A DNA stretch of 64,000 nt from Strongylocentrotus purpuratus (Eukaryota; Echinodermata; Echinoidea; Camarodonta; Strongylocentrotidae). Both the position numbers and the translations under genes were made by a program. Each line of letters starts with the position of its first letter. Position 1 is the stretch's first letter. Below, one piece after another: positions 23,036 through 34,457 of this stretch. The notes beneath the pieces were generated by a model. It was given only the letters and a program-made list of their open reading frames with translations, ran no database searches and was not told the origin of the DNA. Location: assembly GCF_000002235.5 (NCBI RefSeq), contig NW_022145609.1, forward strand, positions 26,859,493-26,923,492. Reading direction: 5' to 3'.

Positions 23036-23615
23036 GGCATGTGATGGGAACTGTGTCAACTACATGTATATGGGTCAGGGGTCAGGGGTCAGAGGAAAAT
23101 AGATATGGATAGAATAGATATTGATAGAGAGAGACAGAAAGAAAGAGTAAATGGAGAGGGGAAGTGAGAAATTGGCGGGAAAGAGGGAGAGCCAGAGAGA
23201 AACAGAGTGATAAAAGTTTGAGGGGAAAACAATTATAACGAGCAATACAAGTATTCAGAAAAGGAAAAAATTTTGATCGACGAGTGAGAAGAAAAAAAGA
23301 GAGAAAATATCATTATTTAAGTAGGAATAAGAAAGAAAACACTGATAGCTCGAAAAGTGAGCCATAAAAGCGAAGACTATACAAAACAATTTGGTAGAGC
23401 CACGATCTTTGTTTCTCTAAATGATTAATATAAATACTAAATTCGGAAGCAGAATAAATACAGGTATGAAAAGTGAGAGAAAGAGGCACAGAGTAAAGGT
23501 ATGTAAAAGTCATCGAATGATAGTGACGGGGGGAGAGAAAGAGATGGAGGGAGAGAAAGAGAGAGAGAGAGAAAGAGAGAGAAAAAGAGAGAGAGAGAAA
23601 GAGAGAGAAAAAGAG

Positions 23616-23646
<31 letters not shown>

Positions 23647-23785
23647 GAGAGGGAAAGAGGGAGAGAGAGAGAGAGAGACAGCAAGTTACAACAACAAATA
23701 AATTACATGAGAACAGCTCAATCGGAAAAAAAGTGAGATCATTCCAGAATACGCTATGATAGAGATCGGGGGGGGGGGGGGGGGT
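22985..23785. repeat. GA microsatellites and G-run
   Basis: (GA)n and (GAAA/GAGA)n blocks occur at about 22995-23036, 23120-23210 and 23535-23682, followed by an 18-base G-run near 23769. Long Ser/Leu-rich or Glu/Arg-rich open frames across them are artefacts. Confidence 0.9.
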
Positions 23786-24340
23786 GGAGAGAGAACAAGA
23801 GAGGGAAAGTTTGGGACACAAAGGAAAAAAAGAACAGGAAATATAAACAAGAGAAATGCTAAGTCATGACGACCAGTTTCCGCCATCCTCTGATCGTTCA
23901 ATTATACTAAGTGGTGCTGGATGTTTCCTGTGGACCAGGAAGCTGGAGAGGGCAGGAAGAGAGAGGCAAGCAGGTTGCTAACATTCTGCCCCAAAATACT
24001 CACTCCCAGAAAAACACTCAACAAAACAAAAGCAATCCAACGGGAGGAGTAGAAGAAAAAAATGGAGAAGAGAGGAAAGAAAGGAGGGCAACATGATTTC
24101 CAAGTCGTTACAAATATCCCTTCGAGCGATGAAAACTTGCAAATCATTCACTTGTTTAAAGCGAAAAGAGGAGGCAATGAATGATGATTCTGGCATATGG
24201 GTCATTCCGCGGGGTTGGGGAAAAATATATGATGATGTCTGTGTAACGTTGGTATGAGATGAATGGGTGTGAAATGAATATATTTTGTAGTGCCCAGCCG
24301 GAATCATTTCTTGTTTAGTTGGTCTCTTCAAAATCCTTGC
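23786..24340. other. intergenic or intronic, no gene recognised
   Basis: Overlapping open frames on both strands (for example 23902-24147 and 23978-24331 minus, 23911-24096 plus) have no domain or splice support. Nothing else is seen. Confidence 0.4.
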
Positions 24341-24880
24341 TTAAAGGTACTATGTCCCATTTGCAGGCCAAAAAAATGAAAAAGTTAAATTCCAACTGCA
24401 GTTGAAAGATAATACTAATTTAGAACTTCCCTAAAAAAGGTGGGGCTTGAAAATGTCTTCAAGTGGGAAAATAACGACTATTAGTTGTCAAAACGACTTT
24501 AGGGCTATAGAGCCCAAAAGTAATAGTCTTGATTTTCAGACAATTGTACCGAATGGTCATACGTTTTATGCTGAGCAAAGATTCAATCAGTTTAATCTTG
24601 GCCATCACAAGAAGTGGGTTATTGATGTAGACAAATGCTCATGTACCCTTTACAACTCTTTTCATGTATGTTACTACCAAAGAAGAAAAAAAGCCAGTCA
24701 GTCAGTCAATAGTGTCTGGCAGTGGAGTCTAGCAAGTAAACAGGTTTCCTTGCATAATTTGAATATGAGGACACTGCTAACGTTTAAATTTCACAGATAG
24801 GACATACATGACATATTTATAATTCCTGCAAAGTACTACAGCATTTGAGGTTGGCTGCAAAAGGGACATAGTACCTTTAA
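24341..24880 (+). mobile_element. TTAAAGGTACTATGTCCC MITE, copy 1 (540 bp)
   Basis: The inverted ends TTAAAGGTACTATGTCCC and GGGACATAGTACCTTTAA are perfect over 18 bases and pairing extends inward (GCAGGCC / GGCTGC). Treating TTAA as the target duplication leaves AGGTACT...AGTACCT ends, as in Kolobok-like TTAA inserters. It contains a 117-codon open frame (24447-24800) whose counterpart is preserved in the reverse-oriented copy at 33143. A truncated copy is at 37717. Confidence 0.88.
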
Positions 24881-24883
24881 TAG

Positions 24884-25425
24884 TTAAAGAGCAAGTCCAC
24901 TCCAAAAATAACTAACTTTCAATAGAAGCAGAAAAATCAGACAAACCAATCAAAAAAGTTAGAGCTAAATCGGATAACTAATGAAAAAGGTATGAATTTT
25001 TAATGGCATGAAAAACTTTGAAAATAACAAGACAAATTAGCAACTCAAGATTATGAATATGAAGAAAATAGTATCAATTCTTCAAATTTTATAAAAGATG
25101 TTGTGAAATGTCATGCACGCAATATGATACAAATCATATAACCTGAGCAAAGGCATGGGAAATCAAGATTTGGGGGTTAAAAAGGGAAATTAATGGGATA
25201 AAATATATAAAACAATTGATTAATAGTTAAGCAATGACCTCGCAAACTGATAACCAAATTGGCAATTTGTGTAGTAATTTCCATTGTTCCATACTTTTTC
25301 AAAAATTCATAACTTCCTTATTAGTTATAAGATTTTACTAAAATCTTTTTTGCTCTGTTTTACTTGTTTTTCAGCATCTTCTAAAAGTAAATTATTTTTG
25401 GAGTGGACTTGAAGTTGGACTTTAA
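24884..25425 (+). mobile_element. TTAAAG-end MITE, 'CAAGTCCACTCC' family, copy 1
   Basis: TTAAAGAGCAAGTCCACTCC at the left and GGAGTGGACTTG...CTTTAA at the right are inverted, and the arms pair over much of their length. It begins three bases after the previous MITE ends, so the two sit head to tail. Confidence 0.82.
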
Positions 25426-25723
25426 TACACAATTCTCTTTTTACCAGCATCACATGGACATCATATTCATATAACATTACATAAACTTTGGGTCTATAAT
25501 ATTGATTCAGCATGAAGCTTGAGTACTTGTAAAAATAGTTGGCAATGCTTTTTATGCTAAACTCTTTTTTTAAGATAGGAGACATAGTTTCTCACTTCTG
25601 GTATGTCACAAAAATTGACCAAACCCCATGGAATGACCCATTTACATGTACACTACTGCCTAAAGGTTTGGGCACTTTGGTTCAGGAACGGGAAGGTGTC
25701 CCTTGCCAGATCTATCATTAAAT

Positions 25724-26494
25724 TTAAAGCCCAAGTCCACTCAGAAAATAACTTACTTTCAATAGAACCAGAAAAATCAGACAAACCAATCAAAAAAAGT
25801 TTGAGCAAAATCGGATACCTAATAAGAAAGTTATGAATTTGTAATGACACTTTGAAAATCACTACACAAATGGCAACTCACTCATGAGTCTGTGATGTAT
25901 GGTCCTCACTATCCACTTATTATTTTCTTTATATTGATCATATAAATTTCCTATTTTCACCCTAAGAATCTTATTTCTTCACACCAGCATCAAAGTTAGA
26001 TTGTTAGTAATATGTTTTTGTGTGGATGCACAAATAAAGAGTAATTTTTGTCCAGTTAAATCATGAAAAATTGAATTTTGATAAACTATTTATATAAAAA
26101 TCAATAATTATGAAATACAATATTCAGAAAAAAGTATCAATTCTTCAAAATTCATAAAAGTTTTGGGGAAATGTCATGCACGCAATATGAAACAAATCAT
26201 ATAACCTGGGCAAAGGCATGGGGAAATCAAGTTTTGGGGGATAAAACGGGAAATTAATGGGATTAAACTATATAAAGCAATTGATAAGTTATGAGGACAT
26301 GACGTCACAAACTGATAACCATCTTGGCAATTTGTGTTGTGATTCTCATTGTTCCATAGTTTTACATACTTTTTCAAAAATTCATAACTTTCTTATTAGT
26401 TATCCGAATTTGCTCAAACTTTTTTTGATTGGTTTGTTTGATTTTTCTGCTTTTATTGAAAGTAAGTTATTTTTTGAGTGGACTTGTCCTTTAA
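25724..26494 (+). mobile_element. TTAAAG-end MITE, 'CAAGTCCACTC' family, copy 2
   Basis: TTAAAGCCCAAGTCCACTC is answered by GAGTGGACTTGTCCTTTAA. The inverted arms are over 100 bp long ('aaccaatcaaaaaaagtttg', 'taagaaagttatgaatt' and their complements). The 771-bp body matches 24884-25425 plus an extra interior segment, and it carries a perfect CRE TGACGTCA at 26300-26307. Confidence 0.88.
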
Positions 26495-27263
26495 GGCAGC
26501 TACAGTGGGTATTCATAATAAGAAAGCACAACTTCAGCACGTGCATCGGGAGAGAACCAAACTGCCCACCAACAGCAAACGGGAAGCTAGCGGGCGCAAC
26601 CCAAACATCAGTTATCGGGAAGCGGGCGTGACCCAAAACTCAAGGCAGTAGCGTATGTTGTCAAGTATGGTCCTCCAGCCCAACTGAACGATCATAGTTA
26701 CTAAATTAGATGAATGCAATTTGTCTCCGCCTACATGTATATTCTGAAAATTGTAAATTATCTCTTTTATTTTATTCTCCACAGAACAATATGTAACAAT
26801 CAGTTTACATTTACATGTAAATATTTAATGGCTGTGAGATGGATGATAATTATATTATTCTATTTATTATGCTAAATTTTGAAGGGACATTGTACATACC
26901 GTAATATGTGTATTGTCATGCAAAACAAGTAATTCTTGCTTCTCATGGCCAACCGTTACATTTCATGATGAATAAGATACAAGTAAATGCACAATGCCAG
27001 GACAAGCATACTCGTATTGAAAAGATAACAACATCTAAAGTCTTTTACAATGTCCTTGAGGAAAGTTTGCTTTCTGGGTCATTCACTTCCTTTATGATAC
27101 CAATAGAGGGCAGGTAGCACTTCACACTTGCTGTATAGGGATTCCCCACCATTGATATCTACATTCAGTACACACAAACTGTACATACCTGCCAATAGAC
27201 AAGCAATGCATGATGGATCATGGACGCTAATTAATACTTTGAAAAAGATGAATTAGAAATATT
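26495..27263. other. intergenic, with GC-rich patch at 26510-26645
   Basis: The patch contains two direct 'cgggaagc.(a)gcgggcg..acccaaa' units (about 26580-26640) and is open in minus-strand frames without splice support. The rest is AT-rich with no gene seen. Confidence 0.4.
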
Positions 27264-27656
27264 TTAAAGGTATAGACCAGTTTTGGAAAGCCCCCTCTCA
27301 AAAATGAAATGGAAGCTCTTATTACAGTACCAATCATGTGAAAGAATATATATATGCTTGGACTAATACGTAATGATACAAATTTTGCTGGGAAATCGCC
27401 TACTAATTGATATATTTGGTAAATTATCATATCTATCCGGCCTGGATAGATATCCTGTAGTCCCATATACATCTTTCTGTGTACAGTGCTTGTAACTTTA
27501 CCAAGACTGGGCCAAATTTCTTAACATTTTGATGATTCTAGAACCTTGCAGTACACACCAATACTATGCTAGATGATCAACCTTTTCTGATCGATTCCAC
27601 AACGTTTCTTCGACAATGCAATCGCATGACCAATCATAACTGGTCTTTATCTTTAA
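27264..27656 (+). mobile_element. TTAAAGG-end MITE, 'AGACCAGTTTTGG' family, copy 2
   Basis: TTAAAGGTATAGACCAGTTT is matched by AACTGGTCTTTATCTTTAA. It is 393 bp, nearly the same length as copy 1 at 19090, and similar throughout. Confidence 0.87.
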
Positions 27657-28143
27657 TAACACTCAGTATGATATTTTAATGATTTTTTTATTAATATTTA
27701 TTCAATATTCAGCTGAGTCAAATGTTTGGTAAAATGTTGACTTAATCCAAAAATTGAATCCAATATCGGCCCTGAAGTTTCTGTCAACCTGATCCCTCGA
27801 ACATGATCTCAGCGAGGCAACTTGTCAATCAGGGTGCCATTAGAAAGAGCAGTACCTTATCTGAGCGTTAGGCAAGAGGCATGCAAATATTTGGTTCTAA
27901 ATCTGCGGTTCACACAAGTACGATGATGACGTTGTACTGAACCGCTAATGACAGACACACAAAAAAGGCCTGAACTTGCCAGTCATTCACCATACAAAAA
28001 AACATGAGGAAAGTTCTCAAAGTTAAATATAATTTATAAAGATTTGGTCATATTCCTCGTACCTTAGAAGGTATCGTCTATACCATGGCAGGTATCAACA
28101 ACACTTCACTTTTTTTCTCCTCATTAAACAAAAAAATCTATCA

Positions 28144-28331
28144 CAGTGAAAAAAATACATGGGGGCTCGGGTAAATTAGCCCCCGAAATGCCAAAAAGAG
28201 CCCCCGAAAATCAGAAAAGAGCCCCTGTAAATTTGCATAGAGTTCAATGCAAAACAAATTTTAGAGTGTTACTTTCATGCAGGCAAGCTGGATAAGTAGC
28301 CCCCGAAAAATAAATATTAATTTTTCCCCTG
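28144..28331 (+). mobile_element. hAT-type MITE, copy 2
   Basis: CAGTGAAAAAAATACA... to ...TTTTTCCCCTG, 188 bp, is flanked by a perfect 8-bp direct repeat ATCTATCA (28136-28143 and 28332-28339). It has the same 'ttagcccccgaaatgcc' interior as copy 1. Confidence 0.93.
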
Positions 28332-28439
28332 ATCTATCACTTTGCAAACATATGATTTTAGAATGAAAAGTTGCCCTGTATTTACAATTTTGCGAATCCT
28401 TTAATCACAAGCCTGACTGCCATTTAATTTATTGAAGAA

Positions 28440-28483
28440 CAATAATACATAACAACATTAAAAAAAAAAATTATTATTATTAT

Positions 28484-28532
<49 letters not shown>

Positions 28533-28690
28533 TTGGGGGGGGGGGGCTTTAATACAATGAAAATGAACCCTTCAATGCAATTATTCAAGTAATCTTATAG
28601 ACACTTGTGATAAGCGCTATATACATGTGTGCAAAAACTAAATCTTATTATTATTATTATTATTATATGTTATTAAATTTTAACACAAAA
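28440..28690. repeat. low-complexity block and SINE 3' tail
   Basis: An A-run, (TTA)n, (TA)n and T- and G-runs occupy 28460-28550. At 28600-28675, 'gataagcgctatatacatg' followed by (TTA)n looks like the 3' tail of the local SINE family. Confidence 0.6.
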
Positions 28691-29090
28691 TCAAACTCAG
28701 CAAAACATTTTTTCTACTTCATTGTACATGTGTTTGTTTCCGTTATATGAGCAAATAAAAAGTCCTGTCACTGCTATCATCAGGCATGAAAAACTAACAA
28801 CAGCACTACGCATGGCCTATTTCTTTTCAAAACTACAAAAAATATGTTTATAGGATTTGTTTTCTCTCCCTAGGTACCATTGTTTGATTGTCTATTGATA
28901 AAACGAGGTATAAACCCCCCAAAAAAATTGCCAGTCACCAACAAAGAATGAGATATCAATTGTCATGGGGTACAAACTGTATGTTCAAGGTACAATAGGT
29001 TTTATAATGCATACGTACAGTACTTGAGCAAATATGGCTCAATGGGGGCAGTGTTCATGGCATTATTGGTCGACATTTGCAAAATCAGTC

Positions 29091-29278
29091 CAGGGAAAAA
29101 AATATCAAAAAAATTTCGGGGGCTACTTTTCATGTTTGCTTGCATGAGAGTAACACTCTTCAATTTGTTTTGCATTGAACTTTATGCAAATTTAGGGGGC
29201 CTTTTTCATGACTTTTTGGGGCTCTATGGGGCATTTCGGGGGCTAATTCGCCCAGAGCTCCCGTATATTTCCCCCCTG
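29091..29278 (-). mobile_element. hAT-type MITE, copy 3
   Basis: CAGGGAAAAAAATATC... to ...TATTTCCCCCCTG, 188 bp, is in opposite orientation to the other two copies. The flanking 8-mers AATCAGTC and ATTCAGTC (29083-29090 and 29279-29286) match at 7 of 8 positions. Confidence 0.9.
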
Positions 29279-29798
29279 ATTCAGTCAAATGGACTTAGTT
29301 AGACCTACATGTACACATCACCTGGCTATAAATAATAAAAGACACATTAAAAGCGCTTACTTCTACGTTTCTAAGCGCTTTAAATCGTGATCATCATTCC
29401 CCCAGTCGTTGGATTTAAGAACGGCCAATGGAGAACAAAATGGGGGTTTAGTGAAACCTACATGTACAGTACATGTAATGTACATTTAAAAGTAGATACA
29501 TTTAGAGCACAATAAGTGAGTCTTCTGCTCATTTTCAAACACAGACAACTGAAATATCTAAGTCAACACTAAATATGTCCACTCTATATTTGAAAATGGC
29601 TTGTCATTGCAGATATGTACATTATTTATTCACAAGCACATGCTGAAAGCTCTCGAGGCTAATTTTAGCTTTGTATTGATTACAATCATGAATTTGCAAG
29701 ATTTGAGATACAGGCAGCGAGCGGTACGGAAAAATGTTAGCTCAATATCTATGTACTCAGTTTAATAAGTCCCTCATTTGAGAGTTGAGAACTCTTAC

Positions 29799-29856
29799 CA
29801 GCTGAACAAAGTTTGTTAGTCATATCAGATCTGATTGCTTCCAGGTTGATAAAAAT
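29799..29856 (-). CDS. possible small exon, unknown gene
   Basis: A minus-strand 58-base stretch between an ACAACTAG acceptor (weak tract) and a good donor CTG|GTAAGA reads IFINLEAIRSDMTNKLCSA. No linked exon or family is recognised. Confidence 0.25.
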
Positions 29857-30387
29857 CTAGTTGTTATACATACCGGTACATGTACATGCAAGTTTATGCA
29901 TGTATATTTAAAAATAATCCTGTACCATGGAGGTTTAATATTTGTACAAGCTCCAAGAAACAGAATCTATCCATTGCTTCAGACATTCAGATAACAAGTA
30001 AATATCAGCAACGATAGAAACCGTTTGGAATTTCAATCCAAAATCTGACTTTATCTAAAATTGATTTTTGCATTTCCATTTTTTTTCTCAATATCAAACA
30101 GTATCTTCATATATTTTTTCTAAACTTATATTCAAATTCAAATTACCGGTAGGCATATTTTTTTTTCAATACATGAAATTCCAATTACTATTAACTTTAC
30201 AAAATAATGTATCAATGAAATACCATTTCTTCCTCTTGACTTCACACTTTATGAAATAAACTAAAATACAGTATGAAACTACAGGAACTTTCTCTTTTAG
30301 ATATCACAATGAAAACCAAAAGCCTATATATCTTGTGGTTGATGAGAAATCGCAATAGCAAGGCTAAAAGCTGTAGTTTCAAAAATT

Positions 30388-30590
30388 GACCTCTGTGACC
30401 TTTGACCTAGTTACTCAAAAGTACTCAAAAGTCTTGTCAGATTGTCTTCCTAGGGTGATACATACTATCATCAAGTTTGAAGTTCATATCTCATATAGTT
30501 CTTGAGATATCGCGTTAACCAGAAAGCGGGACGGAGGACGGACGGATCAACAACCCAAAAACATAATGCCTCAGGCACCACCTTCAATTC
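30388..30590 (+). repeat. dispersed 'ATATCTCA...GAGATAT...CGGACGG' repeat, copy 1
   Basis: It contains 'gacctttgacct', 'atcatcaagtttgaagttcatatctcatatagttcttgagatat', then 'aaccagaaagcgggacggaggacggacgg' and 'aaaaacataatgcctcaggcaccacc'. Related copies are at 31035-31175 and 44448-44545. This type is widespread in marine invertebrate DNA (established knowledge); its mobility class is unclear to me. Confidence 0.7.
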
Positions 30591-30813
30591 AATGGGTGGA
30601 GACATACAAATGAAAGAATTGGGAATGGAGTGGTCACATTCTATTCTCAATGTTGTAATGTATGTATTGTATTTGAAGTCAATACACGTAGATGAATATG
30701 AGTATTTGATGATATGCCATCAAATTTATGGCAACTTTCCAGACACCAGGCACATGTACATGTAATTGGAGTAGAAAATTGTCTACCCTTTACAAAATAT
30801 CTTTATCATACAG

Positions 30814-31743
30814 ATATCACTTCCGCTTTTATACTCCAACACCAACACTTTGACAAGGCATTCAACACTGATCGAACAAGTTTGCAGTCTTCAATTGCCA
30901 TCTCCTGCATACATTATGAACTGAACTTTTTTGGGGGACAATTTAAAAGCTTGTCAGAGGTAAGTAAAACATAGCAACAACTAATGTAGAGAAACAGGAT
31001 AATGTATGCTTTTGTGCATATCATGACAATGAATAGTTCCTATGGTGATACATGTAAACTATCATCAAGTTTGAAGTTCATATCTCAAGTGGTTCTTGAG
31101 ATATTTGCGATAACGAGAAAGCTGGATTGACAGATGGGTGAACAACCCGAGAACATAATGTCTTGATGAATGAAATCAATCTGGCATACTTTTGTTGTTG
31201 CTATATCAGGATTTCAGGTCGGGAAGAGTAAATATTTGATTTAAGCAAATATAATACATAAAATATTGTTGCTTCTGTAAACAGGTCTATTGTAATTTAT
31301 ATTATAAAACTTGCATTGATTCTACCTGACTGGATCCTGAAAGTTTCCTGTTCTATTTTCAAGAAATAAAACAATAAACATTGATATATATTCACAAATG
31401 CATATAAATTTCCATGCCCTTCCCAAAAACCCTTGTGATGAAAATGTCAACCACCTGTCAAAAGTTCTTTTCTAACTGGAATTGATTACCTATCGTTATA
31501 ATCAGCCATCCTTTATCTAGTTTGAGTGGCACAAGAAACAATCTTTAGAGTTTAGACAGCGGTATGCACTATTAATTGAGGATAGCTTTGTTTGTGATCA
31601 AGATGATCTAAAATGGGTGGTTTTTATAATGTCATGGAATGCTTTTCCACAGTGCTTGCCAGAGAAAGAATGTTGTTCAGGCTGCATCAGTCAACAACAA
31701 CGAAACAAAAAACAATTTCAACTACACAGAAAGCTACTTCTAA
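30814..31743 (+). CDS. candidate two-exon 3' end of an unknown gene
   Basis: Exon 30814-30959 (146 nt) has acceptor TTTATCATACAG and an ideal donor GAG|GTAAGT. It is open in one frame and reads ITSAFILQHQHFDKAFNTD and later CIHYELNFFGGQFKSLSE. Exon 31663-31743 (81 nt) follows CTTGCCAG and reads RKNVVQAASVNNNETKNN then FNYTESYF and a TAA at 31741-31743. Both junctions are phase 0, so the models join cleanly. The upstream exon must supply one base. An AATAAA occurs near 32114. I do not recognise the protein. A repeat copy at 31035-31175 lies in the intron. An alternative acceptor ten bases upstream would give a Cys-rich ending. Confidence 0.42.
31035..31178 (+). repeat. dispersed 'GAGATAT...CGATAACGAGAAAG' repeat, copy 2
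   Basis: 'ctatcatcaagtttgaagttcatatctcaagtggttcttgagatat' then 'gcgataacgagaaagctgg' and 'acataatgtctt' matches copies 1 and 3. Confidence 0.7.
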
Positions 31744-31903
31744 TATAAAAGAGTTGATCATCCCAAAATTGGCAGACAAAATAAGAAAGGACAAAAGTGA
31801 ACTTGAAACTGAATTGATGTCTGGATTGTAGAAGCTCAGGAATTGCATTCAACTTTTAGATAGTGAGAAAGAGGAAGAAAAAAGAAAAAACCCTGATCAA
31901 TGA

Positions 31904-32953
31904 CGTCTTTGATAATTAGATTGCAACCCACATCTCGCTGCTCAAGTGTTGATTAAACAATAACTGCATCAGATTCCATAGACACAGAACAATATTGCCC
32001 TCACCCTAGCGAAATAACAATGACTTGCAAAGTTGACAAATTCTGCTGACTTAGCCCAAGAGATCACTATCAAACTCAAAGTGCGACATCATAAACATGC
32101 ACTCGGGGGCACAAATAAAAAAGCTACACCAATATAGCCTGCAGCAGCCGGCTATGTTATATAAAACATCAGAAGTGCTTTGTTTCTGGGTAATGATATG
32201 TATTTTTCTTTTAATTATTTCTAGCCAGGGTTAAGGTCTCAATCAAGCGTACCTACGAAGGGGCCTTGGGATTGTTTTTAATGAGCAAGGGTTAATTGAC
32301 AGGCATTCCCAGGTGAGCTTAGGGGCTGGCTATCGCTACCTTTCATGCACTGGACATGACAAGCTGACAAGAGCTGATAAGGGCAACGGCTGACCAGGTA
32401 TACCTGTAATCTTGGCTTCTCATTGCACAAGGCATGCTTCTCTTACGCCACGGTTGCACTAACACGACTTGACAGCTTTCGCACGCCCCTCATTGTAAAA
32501 CCCCCCTAATCAAGGCTTGTTTAACCTGAATTTAATAGACAGGTAAGGTCCTCAATGAAATGCACATTTATTTAGTTTCACCATCTGCCAAAACATGCTG
32601 TTCGAATTTCACAGAATGAACCAGCAGCAAAATTTATTAGATAATCTTGCTAACCTCATTGTGAAGGGGGAATTGTGAGCACTGGCTAATATTAGATTCC
32701 AAGTTCCATATTTAACACTTTGAGGGTACACCGTAAAACATAGGATTCCGATGTTTACTCAATAACATTCTGAACCTACATTTTCAAGAACAACCCAATC
32801 ATTAAAAAGAAATTTAACTTTATGGGTACTTTTCCAAGTCCACAGACCATTATGGCCCGAATTCTACCGTAAACCTCCGCTTAAACCATTTGTATTAGGT
32901 TCATGCTTAAACCAGGCTTTCAGCTGAGCTAAAACCCAACGCTGGGTCACCAG
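31904..32953. other. intergenic or intronic, no gene recognised
   Basis: Mixed composition. A GC-richer stretch at 32220-32520 contains no splice-bounded frame. Nothing further supported. Confidence 0.4.
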
Positions 32954-34457
32954 TTTATTAGTTCTACTGTAAAGGTTGATTTAAGCTTCACTGATTTTTC
33001 CCAAGCACTGTGGGAATTTATAGGACAGAATGAAGTAAGTTGGAGTTATCATAAAATCATAATCTTTTATTTTTATCATACATGTACTTCTATGTACATG
33101 TACATGTATTTCATGCAACATCTGACTCTGTATTAGTCTGTATTAAAGGTACTATGTCCCTTTTGCAGCCAACCTCAAATTCTGTAGAACTTTGCAGGAA
33201 TTATGAATATGTCATGTAGGTCCTATCTGTGAAATTTAAACGTTAGCAGTGTCCTCATATTCAAATTATGCAAGGAAACCCGTTTACTTGCTAGACTTCA
33301 CTGTCAGACACTATTGAGTGACTGACTGGCTTTTTTCCTTCTTTGGTAATAACATACATGAAAACAGTTGTAAAGGGTACATGAGCATTTGTCTACATCA
33401 ATAACCCACTTCTTCTGATGGTCAAGATTAAACCGATTGAATCTTTGCGCAGCATAAAACGTATGACCATTCGGTACAATTGTCTGAAAATCAAGACTAT
33501 TACTTTTGGGCTCTATAGCCCTAAAGTCGATTTGACAACTAATAGTCATTATTTTCCCACTTGAAGACATTTTCAAGCCCCACCTTTTTTAGGGAAGTTC
33601 TAAATTAGTATTATCTTTCAAATGCAGTTGGAATTTAACTTTTTCATTTTTTTGGCCTGCAAATGGGACATAGTACCTTTAAGGAGAAATCAAATATTTA
33701 ATTAATGAAACATACCACACCTCTCAATTTAAATATTGGGAGCTACCTATACATGTACATCTACAAGTTATGCTATAAAGTAGACTAAAGTTGATTTTGA
33801 GAGGGATTTTTTTTTTTCGGGGGGGGGGGGGGGGTAGCTCGGCTAATTCCTCATGACATGACTTGCATTGTTCTCCTCTCGTGTTGATATCTAACACCAT
33901 CATGTAAACGATAACAGATTAAGCTAATACATAAATTTACACATATCTTTTGTGTTTATATGATACAATTGGAATCAATTTTTAAAACCAATGCACCTCT
34001 ACTCTACTAAATTTCTTAATTTTGCGATCACATAATTATTTGGGGGTTTCCCGAAGATAATACAATCATACAATACTGCAATTGTCATGACCAATCACAG
34101 ATAATTCAAGATAGTAAAGATAAGTCTATAGATGAATATGAAATAAACAGATTTATAAACAATGATTGTGCAAGACCTTTGTTCTCAAGCACGTATCTCT
34201 AGATAATTACTGCTGTCATGCAATCACTCGTCGTTCTCATTTCTCACACATATACCCACACTTCACACATTCATTCCTTCGTCAATGATATTCCCCCGCT
34301 ACTGCATCAGAGAAGTCATCACCTTGGCTTAGAAGTGAGAACAAAAAAATCATGATGGATTAATTTTCGACACCCTCAGCTACAATTAGTGGGAGTCACC
34401 GTCCACGACCCCTTCCCGTTCCTGCGATTCCTCCGAATACCCGAGTGGCTTACCACG
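32954..34457 (+). CDS. possible exon pair, unknown gene
   Basis: Exon 32954-33034 (81 nt, acceptor GGTCACCAG, donor GAA|GTAAGT) reads FISSTVKVDLSFTDFSQA then LWEFIGQNE. Exon 34380-34457 (78 nt, acceptor GACACCCTCAG, donor ACG|GTGAGG) reads LQLVGVTVHDPFPFLRFL then RIPEWLTT. Both begin and end in phase 0 and so can be joined or skipped without a shift. The second block is GC-rich and also open in other frames. A MITE (33143-33682) lies between them. No family recognised; low confidence. Confidence 0.27.
33143..33682 (-). mobile_element. TTAAAGGTACTATGTCCC MITE, copy 2 (540 bp)
   Basis: Same ends and same total length as copy 1 (24341-24880) but in reverse orientation. The internal frame of copy 1 is preserved here on the minus strand for 90 codons (33576-33304) with few substitutions before it ends in a stop. 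Confidence 0.9.

Noticed and set aside
23313-23821. Long Ser/Leu-rich and Glu/Arg-rich frames
   Set aside because: Products of GA/CT microsatellites; the same applies to 12881-13258, 39098-39394, 55911-56269 and 56313-56658.
31613-31831. Lys/Thr-rich open frame that could be read as a coiled-coil exon
   Set aside because: The frame through the 31663 acceptor (RKNVVQAASVNNNETKNN) has matching phase with the exon at 30814-30959 and better composition, so this one is treated as a shadow.
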